Shown piece after piece: positions 43,202-51,468 of a stretch of DNA of 54,127 nucleotides. The notes below the pieces were generated by a model that was given only the letters and a program-made list of their open reading frames with translations, was not told the origin of the DNA and did no database searches. The first letter of the stretch is position 1; every line of letters begins with the position of its first letter. Both the position numbers and the translations under genes were made by a program. Origin of the DNA: an uncultured Clostridia bacterium (GTDB lineage: Bacteria; Bacillota; Clostridia; Oscillospirales; Acutalibacteraceae). The stretch spans positions 1-54,127 of the forward strand of contig CALZID010000013.1 in NCBI GenBank assembly GCA_945787805.1. The letters are read 5' to 3'.

Positions 43202-44379
43202 TATTTTGTTCTCTCTTTCTGTATTTTCTCCCAAAGCGGTGACATATCACGAAGTCTGTCAATAATTGGGGGTAATTTTTCTAAAATATATTCCATTTCT
43301 TCAGGGGTATTGTCTTCACAAAGACTTAAACGAAGTGAACCGTGTGCAACTTCGTGAACGAGTCCGATTGACAAAAGCACATGACTTGGGTCAAGGGAGC
43401 CCGATGTACAAGCAGAGCCCGATGATGCGCTTATTCCCATTAAGTCAAGATAGAGAAGAAGTGATTCCCCTTCAACACCTTCAAAGCATGCGCTCACATT
43501 ACCGGGAAGTCTGTGTTCACGGTCACCGTTAATTCGGCTTAAATCAATTTTGAGAATACCTTCAATAAGCTGTTCTCTCATTGCAATAAGCTTCTTTGTA
43601 TTTTCTTCCATATTATCGCAGGCATCTTTAAGGGCAGCCGCCATACCCACAATGGCCGGAACATTTTCTGTTCCTGCACGGCGGTTTTTCTCTTGTGCGC
43701 CGCCTTCAATAAGATTGGGAAGTCTTATACCCTTTTTGCAATAGAGTCCGCCGATACCTTTCGGTCCGTGAAATTTATGGCCTGAAAACGACATCATATC
43801 AATATTATCCGCTTGCACATCAATGGGAATATGACCCACCGCTTGAACGGCGTCCGTATGGAAAAGCACACCTTTTTCACGGCAAATTGCACCGATTTCG
43901 CCGATTGGCTGAATTGTGCCGATTTCGTTGTTTGCATACATAATCGTCACAAGTGCGGTATCTTCACGGATTGCATTTTTAACATCTTCAGGCTTTACAA
44001 TACCGTTTTCATAGACATCGAGCAAAGTGATTTCGAAGCCTTCTTTTTCAAGTGCATTGAGTGTGTGCAAAACTGCGTGGTGTTCAAACTTTGAACTGAT
44101 GATATGTTTTTTGCCTTTCTTTGCCATTAAATGTGCGGCGCCTTTAATTGCCCAGTTGTCACTTTCGCTGCCGCCCGATGAAAAATAGACATCGTCGGGG
44201 TCGGCATTTATGCACTCGGCAATTGTTATTCGTGCATCACGGACTGCGTGAAAAGCATCTTGACCTACACTGTGCAAGCTTGACGGGTTACCATAGATTG
44301 TTTCGAAGCACGGCATCATGGCTTGGAGTGCTTTTTTTGATATTTTTGTTGTTGCAGCATTATCTGCATAAACTTTCAT
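43201..44379 (-). CDS. Cysteine desulfurase (NifS/IscS type)
   Basis: PLP enzyme that moves cysteine sulfur to its active-site Cys for Fe-S assembly and tRNA thiolation. The 392 residues show YADNAATT at the start, the PLP lysine K202 in [12 protein letters not shown], and catalytic Cys324 in SSGSACTSG. It heads nifS-iscU-nadA-mnmA. Its promoter contains a perfect dyad. Confidence 0.95.
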   Translation of the reverse strand: MKVYADNAATTKISKKALQAMMPCFETIYGNPSSLHSVGQDAFHAVRDARITIAECINADPDDVYFSSGGSESDNWAIKGAAHLMAKKGKKHIISSKFEHHAVLHTLNALEKEGFEITLLDVYENGIVKPEDVKNAIREDTALVTIMYANNEIGTIQPIGEIGAICREKGVLFHTDAVQAVGHIPIDVQADNIDMMSFSGHKFHGPKGIGGLYCKKGIRLPNLIEGGAQEKNRRAGTENVPAIVGMAAALKDACDNMEENTKKLIAMREQLIEGILKIDLSRINGDREHRLPGNVSACFEGVEGESLLLYLDLMGISASSGSACTSGSLDPSHVLLSIGLVHEVAHGSLRLSLCEDNTPEEMEYILEKLPPIIDRLRDMSPLWEKIQKERTK

Positions 44380-44428
44380 ATATACATCTCATTTCTATTT
44401 CATAGTAAATTACTGTGAATTCGTATAT

Positions 44429-44457
44429 ATCATACTACCACAGTATGAATTTGTCAA
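44429..44457 (-). promoter_or_regulatory. Promoter of nifS-iscU-nadA-mnmA
   Basis: TTGACA, 17 bases, TATGAT on the minus strand, about 50 bases before nifS. The long AT-rich leader contains a GAATTC-centred sequence. Confidence 0.88.
44430..44448. promoter_or_regulatory. Candidate Rrf2/IscR operator in the nifS promoter
   Basis: TCATACT-5 nt-AGTATGA is a perfect inverted repeat spanning the -10 and spacer, where a bound regulator would block RNA polymerase. CAGTATGAAT (44441-44450) matches CAGTAGGAAT in the rrf2 promoter at 9 of 10 bases. Confidence 0.6.
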
Positions 44458-44480
44458 TTATAATATAGCCACAATTTGAC

Positions 44481-46838
44481 TTATTTTGCAAAGAATTTTT
44501 CGGCAATTCTGACGGACGACATTGCATCTTTACCGTAGAAATCTGCGCCGATGGTTTTTGCATAGTCTTCGGTCAACACCGCACCGCCTACCAAAACCGA
44601 TGTATCGGGGCACTTTTCGTTTAAAAGACGGATTGTTTTTTCCATTGACGGCACTGTTGTTGTCATAAGCGCCGAAAGTCCTACAAGCTTTATCTGCTCT
44701 TTTTCGGCTCTTTCCACAATTCTTTCGGGTGCAACATCTTTGCCCATATCAATAACGGAAAAGCCGTAATTTTCGAGCAATACTTTCACTATATTTTTGC
44801 CTATGTCGTGAATGTCGCCCTCGACTGTGGCTATTAGTATTCTGCCCTTTTCTTCGGTTTGAGTGCCGCTGTTTAAAATATGTTCTTTTATTACCGCAAA
44901 GCTCACTCCCGCAGTTTCGGCGCTCATTAAAAGCCCCGGTAAAAACACTGTGTTTTCTTCAAAGCCCTTGCCCACTACATTGAGTGCGGGAATTAAAATG
45001 CTGTCAATTATTTCAATGGGTGTTTTGGTTTCCAGCTCTTTTTTTGTGAGCTCCTGCGTCTGAGCTTTAAGTCCTTTTATTATTGCGGTTTTCAAATCAA
45101 CATCGACAGTTTTAACTTCGTTTTTTGTTTCGGTTACATTCTCTATATATTGCTCAAAATTGCCGTCCAATCCGTTTAATGCACAGAATGAATAATATGA
45201 ATTCATCATAGCGTCACTTTTCGGATTGATAATTCCTGCTGAAAGTCCTTTTTGCAAAGCAAGAGTAAAAAATGTTGAATTTAAAAGCTCCCGGTTCGGA
45301 AGCCCGAAGGACACATTTGACACACCTAAAACTGTTTTTACACCTAATTCATCAGTCAGTCTTCGGATACATTCAAGGGTGATTTTTGCGTTTTCCTTAT
45401 TTGTGCTGACAGTCATACAAAGGGGGTCAAACACAAGGCTTTCTTTTGAGATTTCATATTTTTCGGCTTTTGCGATTATTCTTTTTGCAATTTCAATTCG
45501 ACCGTCGGCAGTTTCGGGAATGCCCTTTTCGTCAAGAGTTAAGCAAACTAACACTCCGCCGTATTTTTTAACAAGGGGGAAGATTTCATCCATCACCTTT
45601 TCTTTACCGTTGACGGAATTCACCATGGCTTTTCCGTTATAAATGCGAAGCGCTTTTTCCATCGCAACTGTGTCGGAGGTATCAATTTGCAAGGGTGTAT
45701 CGAGAATACTTTGAAGTCCCGCAACTGCATTATACATCATTTGGGGTTCATCAATTTCGGGCAGTCCCACATTCACATCAAGAATATCCGCCCCCGCATC
45801 TGCCTGGGACACGCCTTCACGGTAAATGTAATCCATATCGTTATTGCGAAGCGCTTCTTTAAGCATTTTTTTACCTGTAGGGTTAATTCTCTCGCCGATG
45901 ATTACAGGCTTGTCGCCGAAAATAACCGACTTTGAATATGATGTGACAGCGGTAATATGTTTCTCGCTTATCTTCTCGATTTTCTCATTTTTGCAAAGGT
46001 CAATCATTGCCTTTATATGCTCGGGTGTTGTGCCGCAGCAACCGCCCAAAGCACAGGCACCGTTTTTAAGCATTTTCAGTTGTTTTTCTGCAAATTCCTG
46101 CGGAGATACATTATAGGTTGTAACACCGTTTACGCTTACGGGAAGCCCTGCGTTAGGCTGTATGAAAATCGGTGTGCTTGAATATTTTGTCATTTCTTTT
46201 AACAATTCAAGCATTTGGTCGGGACCTAATCCGCAATTCATACCTATTCCGTCAACGCCCAATGCTTCAAGGGTGATAACTGCGGTTTTTATATCTGCTC
46301 CTGTTAAGAGTATGCCCTTTTCGTCAAAAATCATTGACACGAGTATGGGTAATTCTGAATTTTCTTTTGCGGCTAATACTGCCGACTTTATTTCATATAA
46401 ATCTCCCATTGTTTCAATGAGAATTAAGTCTGCTCCCGCTTTTTCGCCGGCAACAACCTGTTCCTTATAAAGCTCATAGGCAGCTTCAAACTCTAAATCC
46501 CCATAAGGCTTCAAGAGTTTGCCGAGGGGACCTAAATCAAGAGCGACAAAGGCTTGTTTTCCGCTTTCTTTTACGGTGTTTTTTGCGATTTCAACTGCGC
46601 TTGTTACAATCTCTGTGACATTTTGAAATTTAAGTGAGTTTGCGCCGAATGTATTAGTTGTTAAAACACTGCACCCTGCGTCGAGATATGATTTATGCAC
46701 CCTTGCAACAATCTCAGGCGAATTTATATTAAGGTTTTCGGGCAACTCGCCTTTTTTAAGTCCGTTTTTTTGAAGTTCGGTGCCCATTGCGCCGTCAAAA
46801 AACAATATTCTATTGTTAAAATGTTCTTTGAATGTCAT
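44481..46838 (-). CDS. B12-dependent methionine synthase lacking the activation domain
   Basis: Transfers a methyl group from methyltetrahydrofolate through cobalamin to homocysteine. The 785 residues contain, in order, the homocysteine domain (FFDGAMGTELQ, zinc cysteines in GMNCG and GGCCGTTPEH), the pterin-binding domain (ERINPTGKKMLKEAL, DVNVGLPEIDEP), and the B12 cap and Rossmann domain with the cobalt-ligand histidine in EGDIHDIGKNIV. The C-terminal SAM reactivation domain of E. coli MetH is absent; it is encoded separately just upstream. I chose the ATG at 46838 (AAAGGA, 9 bases). Confidence 0.93.
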   Translation of the reverse strand: MTFKEHFNNRILFFDGAMGTELQKNGLKKGELPENLNINSPEIVARVHKSYLDAGCSVLTTNTFGANSLKFQNVTEIVTSAVEIAKNTVKESGKQAFVALDLGPLGKLLKPYGDLEFEAAYELYKEQVVAGEKAGADLILIETMGDLYEIKSAVLAAKENSELPILVSMIFDEKGILLTGADIKTAVITLEALGVDGIGMNCGLGPDQMLELLKEMTKYSSTPIFIQPNAGLPVSVNGVTTYNVSPQEFAEKQLKMLKNGACALGGCCGTTPEHIKAMIDLCKNEKIEKISEKHITAVTSYSKSVIFGDKPVIIGERINPTGKKMLKEALRNNDMDYIYREGVSQADAGADILDVNVGLPEIDEPQMMYNAVAGLQSILDTPLQIDTSDTVAMEKALRIYNGKAMVNSVNGKEKVMDEIFPLVKKYGGVLVCLTLDEKGIPETADGRIEIAKRIIAKAEKYEISKESLVFDPLCMTVSTNKENAKITLECIRRLTDELGVKTVLGVSNVSFGLPNRELLNSTFFTLALQKGLSAGIINPKSDAMMNSYYSFCALNGLDGNFEQYIENVTETKNEVKTVDVDLKTAIIKGLKAQTQELTKKELETKTPIEIIDSILIPALNVVGKGFEENTVFLPGLLMSAETAGVSFAVIKEHILNSGTQTEEKGRILIATVEGDIHDIGKNIVKVLLENYGFSVIDMGKDVAPERIVERAEKEQIKLVGLSALMTTTVPSMEKTIRLLNEKCPDTSVLVGGAVLTEDYAKTIGADFYGKDAMSSVRIAEKFFAK

Positions 46839-46843
46839 ATTTA

Positions 46844-47419
46844 TCATTCCTTTATTATGCCGATAAATGCGGTAACCGTTTTTGTGGGCGTCATTAAGTA
46901 GTTTTTTGAAAGCGTTACTCCCATTTGCTTTGTCATCGGTAAGAGTTTAAAGAAATCTTCTTGTGATGAAATGTCAAGTCCGCCGTAGCCCGGGCTGAAC
47001 CTTGGTCTGTGCTCACCTTTTATTATGTCTTTAAGTTCTTCACAGGCTTTATCGCAAAGATTTTCAACCAAAGATGCGCCCACACAGTGAGCAACGCTCG
47101 TCATTGCCGCATCTGTAACAGAGTATTTGCGGACAAGTGTATCTGCGCCCACACCGACAGTTGCGCCGAAAAGAATTATGCTTGTTGAGTTTCTTAAATG
47201 GTTTAACAGCTTTTTACTTTTAAATTCTGTTCCGTCAACGATTATTCCGTCCTCTGTTCTTGTAAACTCATATTCTTTATAGATGTATTTAGGGGTAATC
47301 ACCTTTAAAAGCTCTCTGTATGCTTTTTCACAGAGCTCGCACATCTCTTCGCTCGGCTCTGCGCCGTGCTTATAGCCCATATATCTTGCCGCTTCGTGTA
47401 AATCATATTCTAACAGCAT
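46844..47419 (-). CDS. Stand-alone methionine synthase activation protein
   Basis: A 191-residue relative of the MetH C-terminal activation domain that remethylates oxidised cobalamin with SAM. RPRFSPGYGGLDISSQ and LMTPTKTVTAFIGI match the domain's SAM-binding signature. As a separate polypeptide it pairs with the truncated MetH five bases downstream. The ATG at 47419 lies inside the end of rrf2 (10-base overlap), so it is translationally coupled to that regulator. Confidence 0.88.
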   Translation of the reverse strand: MLLEYDLHEAARYMGYKHGAEPSEEMCELCEKAYRELLKVITPKYIYKEYEFTRTEDGIIVDGTEFKSKKLLNHLRNSTSIILFGATVGVGADTLVRKYSVTDAAMTSVAHCVGASLVENLCDKACEELKDIIKGEHRPRFSPGYGGLDISSQEDFFKLLPMTKQMGVTLSKNYLMTPTKTVTAFIGIIKE

Positions 47420-47844
47420 CCGCAATTACCTTTTTCTTTCTGTTTGTCAACCAAATATTGCAAAGTGATTGAATCAACCACCTTATTTACTGCATCAAGT
47501 ACGCATTGCCAGATTTCAAGCGTTACACAGTCCATACAATTCTCGCAAGGGTTATCGTCGGTTTCAAGACAATAAACAGGGGCAAGGCTGCCTTCGGTCA
47601 CTCTTAAAATTTCGCCTACCGTATAGTCGCTCGGCTCTCTTGTTAAGCGATAACCGCCCTGTGCGCCTCGAGTACTTTCAACAAAGCTTTCTTTTGAAAG
47701 CATTTTAATAATCTGTTCAAGATATTTTTCGCTGATATTCTGCCTTGTTGCGATGGATTTTATTGAAATATATCCGTCTTCTTTATGAATTGCAAGGTCC
47801 GTCATAAGACGAAGCGCATATCTGCCTTTTGTTGAGATTTTCAT
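47410..47844 (-). CDS. Rrf2-family, IscR-like transcription regulator
   Basis: A 144-residue winged-helix regulator. MKISTKGRYALRLM and SEKYLEQIIKMLSKESFVES plus RGAQGGYRL are the Rrf2 helix-turn-helix and wing. C92, C100, C103 and C106 lie in the IscR cluster-loop region, so it probably senses Fe-S status; CymR-type cysteine regulators lack such cysteines. The C-terminus ends CGCC, an extra metal-like site. It is co-transcribed with the MetH activation gene and metH, and probably controls itself and nifS. Confidence 0.9.
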   Translation of the reverse strand: MKISTKGRYALRLMTDLAIHKEDGYISIKSIATRQNISEKYLEQIIKMLSKESFVESTRGAQGGYRLTREPSDYTVGEILRVTEGSLAPVYCLETDDNPCENCMDCVTLEIWQCVLDAVNKVVDSITLQYLVDKQKEKGNCGCC

Positions 47845-47896
47845 AATATCATAACCTTTAAAATCTTTATTTTTTATGTTTTGTAAGTTCTAAAAT

Positions 47897-47925
47897 AATA
47901 TACTACAAAATCAGTAGGAATTCAA
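47897..47925 (-). promoter_or_regulatory. Promoter of rrf2-metH operon
   Basis: TTGAAT, 17 bases, TATATT on the minus strand, 53 bases before rrf2. GTAGTAT occupies the same position relative to the -10 as in the nifS promoter. Confidence 0.78.
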
Positions 47926-47954
47926 GAGTTAATTCACATGAAAACAGTAGGAAT
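47912..47954. promoter_or_regulatory. Two CAGTAGGAAT boxes (candidate autoregulatory operator)
   Basis: CAGTAGGAAT occurs at 47912-47921, inside the promoter, and identically at 47945-47954, 33 bases (about three helical turns) upstream. This spacing would put two bound proteins on the same DNA face. Confidence 0.6.
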
Positions 47955-47980
47955 TAAAAACCCCATGAAAAAGGGGTTGT

Positions 47981-48022
47981 AAAAAAAGGGGTTGTAAAAA
48001 CACTTTCGTTTTCACAGCCCCC
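47981..48022 (-). terminator. Terminator of the EIIC-like gene
   Basis: GGGGGCTGTGAAAAC, short loop, GTTTTTACAACCCC and TTTTTTT on the minus strand, close to the stop at 48029. A second partial CCCC-AAAA-GGGG hairpin follows at 47961-47977. The stem resembles the rpoD terminator. Confidence 0.88.
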
Positions 48023-48028
48023 ATATGA

Positions 48029-49411
48029 TTATTTTGCTTTATTCAGTTTTTGTGCATATTTTCTCATTTCGAGAACAATGTCTCCGTCGGTTTCAATATT
48101 TGTTCCGCGCTTTTCTTGTGCCTTGAATGCAAGGTGGCGGAACACAAGAGTTGCAAATCCGCCCACTGCGGCGCCGCCTAAAATAATGAAGAAAAGAGGC
48201 AATCTGCAAGTGAGCCAATCACCTGAACGGAGTGGAAGTGTGAACGAGATATAATATTCACCCATTTTGAAAAGCTCTTCAAATGTATAACCGTTGCCGT
48301 ATTTTGGAAGCTCGTTGAGATATGCGGTATTTGTAATCTTGAAAAGTGCCGCTAAAAATCCTGTAACCCCCGCACCTATCATATAGCCGGGAATTATTGT
48401 GAGCGGACTTCTGAAAGCATTTGTCATTGAGAACGAAACCGTTAGCTTGATATTCTCAAAGAATGCGTTAATAGGGCCTGTTACTGCGATATTTGAGTCA
48501 TCGGTATCAAGCTTAAAGCTCTTTTTCTTGATGATACCGCGAAATATCATGGTGAAAAACGGCGTCCAACCAAGGCTTATAAAACAAGCGCCGTAGATTG
48601 TCATAAATCTTGCGTCCCCCGCCAAAAGCATTGCGATTGCAACTGAATATGCCGCCATTGAAACGGGGCCTATAAGGTCAAATCCGACCATAAGACCGAT
48701 AACTATACCGCAGAGTATAATACTGCTGTTTGCAAGGCTTGTGAGCGGTGCAACAAGGGCTTCGCCCAAAGCATTGAACGGTAACTGAATACCGTAACGG
48801 ATAAGCAGGAATGTAAGCGCACAGGAGGCTACGGGAAGAATGAGCACAAGCACGATTAAATCAACTTGTTCTAAAAGCTGTACTCCGCCGAAATCTTTCG
48901 GAATAAGCTTGATTTTGCTTAAAGGTTTATCAAGCTTTTTGCCAAGGTTTTCTTTGATTTTATCCCATGCGATATAGAGATATTTTATAAGTAATGCAAG
49001 TACTATCGCCATTATGTAATATCCCATATAGCCGATATTCACACCGCCGCCGTTGTTTATCGGCGTTGCAAAATATGCAACATACATTTGATTTGCAGGT
49101 ACGGGATTACCGGCAAAATGGCAGAAGTAAATACTTAATGCCATTGCGGGTGCCAATGCGGGCAGCCCTGCAATTAAATAGCAAGTCACTGCAACAAATG
49201 CTATAAAGAAAAAGTCGGTTGCCCAGAAAAGAATAAACCATAGAATCTGTTCGTTGCCCTTTTCTGCGGCATCAAGAATGTGTTCAACCCCGAAAATGTT
49301 TTGAATTACAAAGAAAAAGCCTGCGCCCAAAGCACCGAAAAGCTGAACTATGAACATTATTGATGTTGAACGGTAGATATTTTTCTTTAATGATATAATC
49401 TCGTTTTTCAT
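48029..49411 (-). CDS. PTS EIIC-like membrane permease, fructose-family related
   Basis: A 460-residue polytopic membrane protein with about nine hydrophobic segments. GLPALAPAMALSIYF, GGVNIGYMGYYIMAIVLALL and GLMVGFDLIGPVSMAAY echo the fructose-type PTS EIIC domain, as does AVTGPINAFFEN. No EIIA or EIIB is fused or adjacent, so it may rely on PTS components elsewhere or have left the PTS. The substrate is unknown. It follows a GtrA gene and nadE with short gaps. Confidence 0.7.
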   Translation of the reverse strand: MKNEIISLKKNIYRSTSIMFIVQLFGALGAGFFFVIQNIFGVEHILDAAEKGNEQILWFILFWATDFFFIAFVAVTCYLIAGLPALAPAMALSIYFCHFAGNPVPANQMYVAYFATPINNGGGVNIGYMGYYIMAIVLALLIKYLYIAWDKIKENLGKKLDKPLSKIKLIPKDFGGVQLLEQVDLIVLVLILPVASCALTFLLIRYGIQLPFNALGEALVAPLTSLANSSIILCGIVIGLMVGFDLIGPVSMAAYSVAIAMLLAGDARFMTIYGACFISLGWTPFFTMIFRGIIKKKSFKLDTDDSNIAVTGPINAFFENIKLTVSFSMTNAFRSPLTIIPGYMIGAGVTGFLAALFKITNTAYLNELPKYGNGYTFEELFKMGEYYISFTLPLRSGDWLTCRLPLFFIILGGAAVGGFATLVFRHLAFKAQEKRGTNIETDGDIVLEMRKYAQKLNKAK

Positions 49412-49429
49412 ACCCTATCCCCTAAATAA

Positions 49430-49876
49430 TTATTTTGTTTTTGCCTTATCTTTTTCTGCCAGTTTATTTGTATTCATTGAATTGCGATATACCACAAACC
49501 TACAGTAGAGATATTCACTTATTAAATTACAGCCCATTGTCACCGCTTCTACTATGTAGTTATTAACTCCGGCGTTTTCTGCCATTTGACCGAGATACAA
49601 TGAAACGGGTGTAAACACACAATAGAATAATGCTACTTTAAGCATTGCAATAGGCACATTATTTGCAGATTTGAATGTGAATTTTCTGTTTACCGTAAAG
49701 TTATAAAGAACCGACAGAATAAGCGACGGAAGATACGCTTTCCAATGGGCGCAATCTGTTAATTCGTGAATAATTGTATAGGACACAAGTTGAATTATGC
49801 CCGCACCCATTGAGAATGCAACAAATTTTGCAACCTGTATTACTGTTTCTTTTGCAGTCAGTTTTTGATTTGCCAT
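49430..49876 (-). CDS. GtrA family membrane protein
   Basis: A 148-residue protein with four hydrophobic helices; FVAFSMGAGIIQLVSYTII and SLILSVLYNFTVNRKFTF are the GtrA family signature (the N-x-x-x-N/R-K-F-x-F motif). The family moves or flips lipid-linked sugars in polysaccharide or teichoic acid modification. No glycosyltransferase partner is nearby, so the role is open. It begins 11 bases after nadE. Confidence 0.87.
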   Translation of the reverse strand: MANQKLTAKETVIQVAKFVAFSMGAGIIQLVSYTIIHELTDCAHWKAYLPSLILSVLYNFTVNRKFTFKSANNVPIAMLKVALFYCVFTPVSLYLGQMAENAGVNNYIVEAVTMGCNLISEYLYCRFVVYRNSMNTNKLAEKDKAKTK

Positions 49877-49887
49877 AATTTCACCAC

Positions 49888-50625
49888 TTATATTTCAGGC
49901 TTAAATGACGGCATAAGCTGTAGCTTGAACAAGTTCATTCTATGCTTTCTGTCAATAAGCTCTTTTGTATTTGTATCTTCAATTTCGCCTGTTCTGATAT
50001 ATTTATCAAGTACCGCATAAGTAAAGCCTAGATTATCTTCATCTGTTTTGCCGCAAAGCCCGTCAATAGGTGTTTTTTCAACAAGATTTTCGGGAAGCCC
50101 CAGCAAATGACCGATTTCTTTCACTTCGGCAACCGTTAAGTTTGAGCAAGGGCTGAAATCCCCTGCGCCGTCACCGTATCGGGTTGCATAGCCCACCCAA
50201 TCTTCCGACAAATTACAAGTATTTGCAACTCTGCCGTTTTCGGATTGACCGATTGCATATAATGTTGCCATTCTCACTCTCGGCGGAATATTTTGCACTG
50301 TTTGTGAAGTAACTTCTAAATCTTTCGGAAGATTATTCATAAGTCCGTCAACTGCATCTTTAATGTTGACTGTATAATTCTTTATTCCAAGATGTTCGAC
50401 AAGCTGTTTTGCGCAGTCGATATCGTGCTGCTCACCGCAGGGCATAAGCACGCCGACTACTCTGTCTTTTCCGAGTGCTTCAACGCAAAGTGCCGCAACG
50501 ACAGAAGAATCCTTTCCCCCTGAAATGCCTACAATAGCGTTGCAGTCTTTTCCGTTTTCATTAAAAAAGTCACGAATCCACTGAACACATTGGTTTTTGG
50601 TTTTAAGTGCATCAAACCGGTACAT
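49888..50625 (-). CDS. nadE: NAD synthetase (ammonia-dependent form)
   Basis: Last step of NAD synthesis: amidates deamido-NAD. The 245 residues have the PP-loop GISGGKDSSVVAAL and the deamido-NAD binding region TCNLSEDWVGYATRYGDGAGDFSP. There is no N-terminal glutaminase domain, so it uses free ammonia. I chose the ATG at 50625. With nadA it gives two NAD-pathway genes in the window. Confidence 0.95.
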   Translation of the reverse strand: MYRFDALKTKNQCVQWIRDFFNENGKDCNAIVGISGGKDSSVVAALCVEALGKDRVVGVLMPCGEQHDIDCAKQLVEHLGIKNYTVNIKDAVDGLMNNLPKDLEVTSQTVQNIPPRVRMATLYAIGQSENGRVANTCNLSEDWVGYATRYGDGAGDFSPCSNLTVAEVKEIGHLLGLPENLVEKTPIDGLCGKTDEDNLGFTYAVLDKYIRTGEIEDTNTKELIDRKHRMNLFKLQLMPSFKPEI

Positions 50626-50680
50626 ATATATCACACTCCAATAAGGTTATTTTATCACTGCTTTATGCAAGTTTGATTTT

Positions 50681-51406
50681 TTAATCTCCGCCAAGACTGA
50701 TATTTATTCCGCCGTCTTTACCGTTTGTTGCCGTTGGCATATACGGAATAAGCTCTTGAGCAATTTGCCAAACAGGCATTGACTGAATATAAACTTTACC
50801 GGGGCCTGTAACCCTTGTATTAAACAGACCTTCACCGCCGAAGAATATGTTTTTTGCACCTTTTACGGTTTCAATATCCATTGTACAAGTTGCGCTCATT
50901 GCGGCAAGGTAGCCCGTATCAACAATTATGCTTTCACCTGCACCCAAGGTGTATTCAACGCAGTGACCGTCAATTTCAAGAAAAATCAAGCCGTTACCCG
51001 ACACTTTTTGCATAATAAAGCCTTCGCCTCCGAAAAAGCCCTTGCCCAGTTTTCTTTGAAAATATATTGACAAATCAAGACCTTTTTCCATTGCGAGAAA
51101 GCCTTTTTTCTGCACAATAATCTCGTTGCCCGGAGTTACTTCATAAGGTATAATCGAGCCCGGAAATCTTGACGCAAAAGCAATCATACCCGTAGAGCCC
51201 TGTGCGGTATATTCGTTCATAAAAAGCGACTCGCCCGAAAAGAGTCTGCCGAGAGCCTTTTTCACTCCGCCGCCCGAATTAGTGTCCATATACATATTGG
51301 GGCTCATCCAACTCATTGCTCCGCTTTCACAGCAAAGCGTTTGACCGGGTTCGGGATAGCAGATAACAACGGGTAAATGTCCGCCTTCGATTTTATAATT
51401 CAACAT
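50681..51406 (-). CDS. AIM24 family protein
   Basis: A 241-residue protein of the AIM24/TIGR00266 family, a double-stranded beta-helix-like fold of unknown function. GAMSWMSPNMYMDT, GEGFIMQKVSGNGLIFLE and FFGGEGLFNTRVTGPGKVYI are characteristic. Weak relatives in Bacillus and yeast (mitochondrial AIM24) give no clear role. GGGGGAG precedes the ATG. It has a strong promoter of its own. Confidence 0.9.
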   Translation of the reverse strand: MLNYKIEGGHLPVVICYPEPGQTLCCESGAMSWMSPNMYMDTNSGGGVKKALGRLFSGESLFMNEYTAQGSTGMIAFASRFPGSIIPYEVTPGNEIIVQKKGFLAMEKGLDLSIYFQRKLGKGFFGGEGFIMQKVSGNGLIFLEIDGHCVEYTLGAGESIIVDTGYLAAMSATCTMDIETVKGAKNIFFGGEGLFNTRVTGPGKVYIQSMPVWQIAQELIPYMPTATNGKDGGINISLGGD

Positions 51407-51436
51407 AGTAACTCCCCCTAAAAAATCTATAAGTTA

Positions 51437-51465
51437 ATTTTATTATTATGAAATCTGTTTGTCAA
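51437..51465 (-). promoter_or_regulatory. Promoter of the AIM24 gene
   Basis: Perfect TTGACA, 17 bases, TAAAAT on the minus strand, 31 bases before the start. Confidence 0.88.
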
Positions 51466-51468
51466 TGA

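Noticed and set aside
44481-47419. metH broken by a frameshift
   Set aside because: The activation-domain gene lies upstream, the reverse of its place in fused MetH, and both have good starts. It is a genuine split form.
47845-48028. SAM or T-box riboswitch before the metH operon
   Set aside because: No T-box sequence, SAM-I stems or antiterminator pairing is seen; the space holds the promoter, repeat boxes and a terminator.
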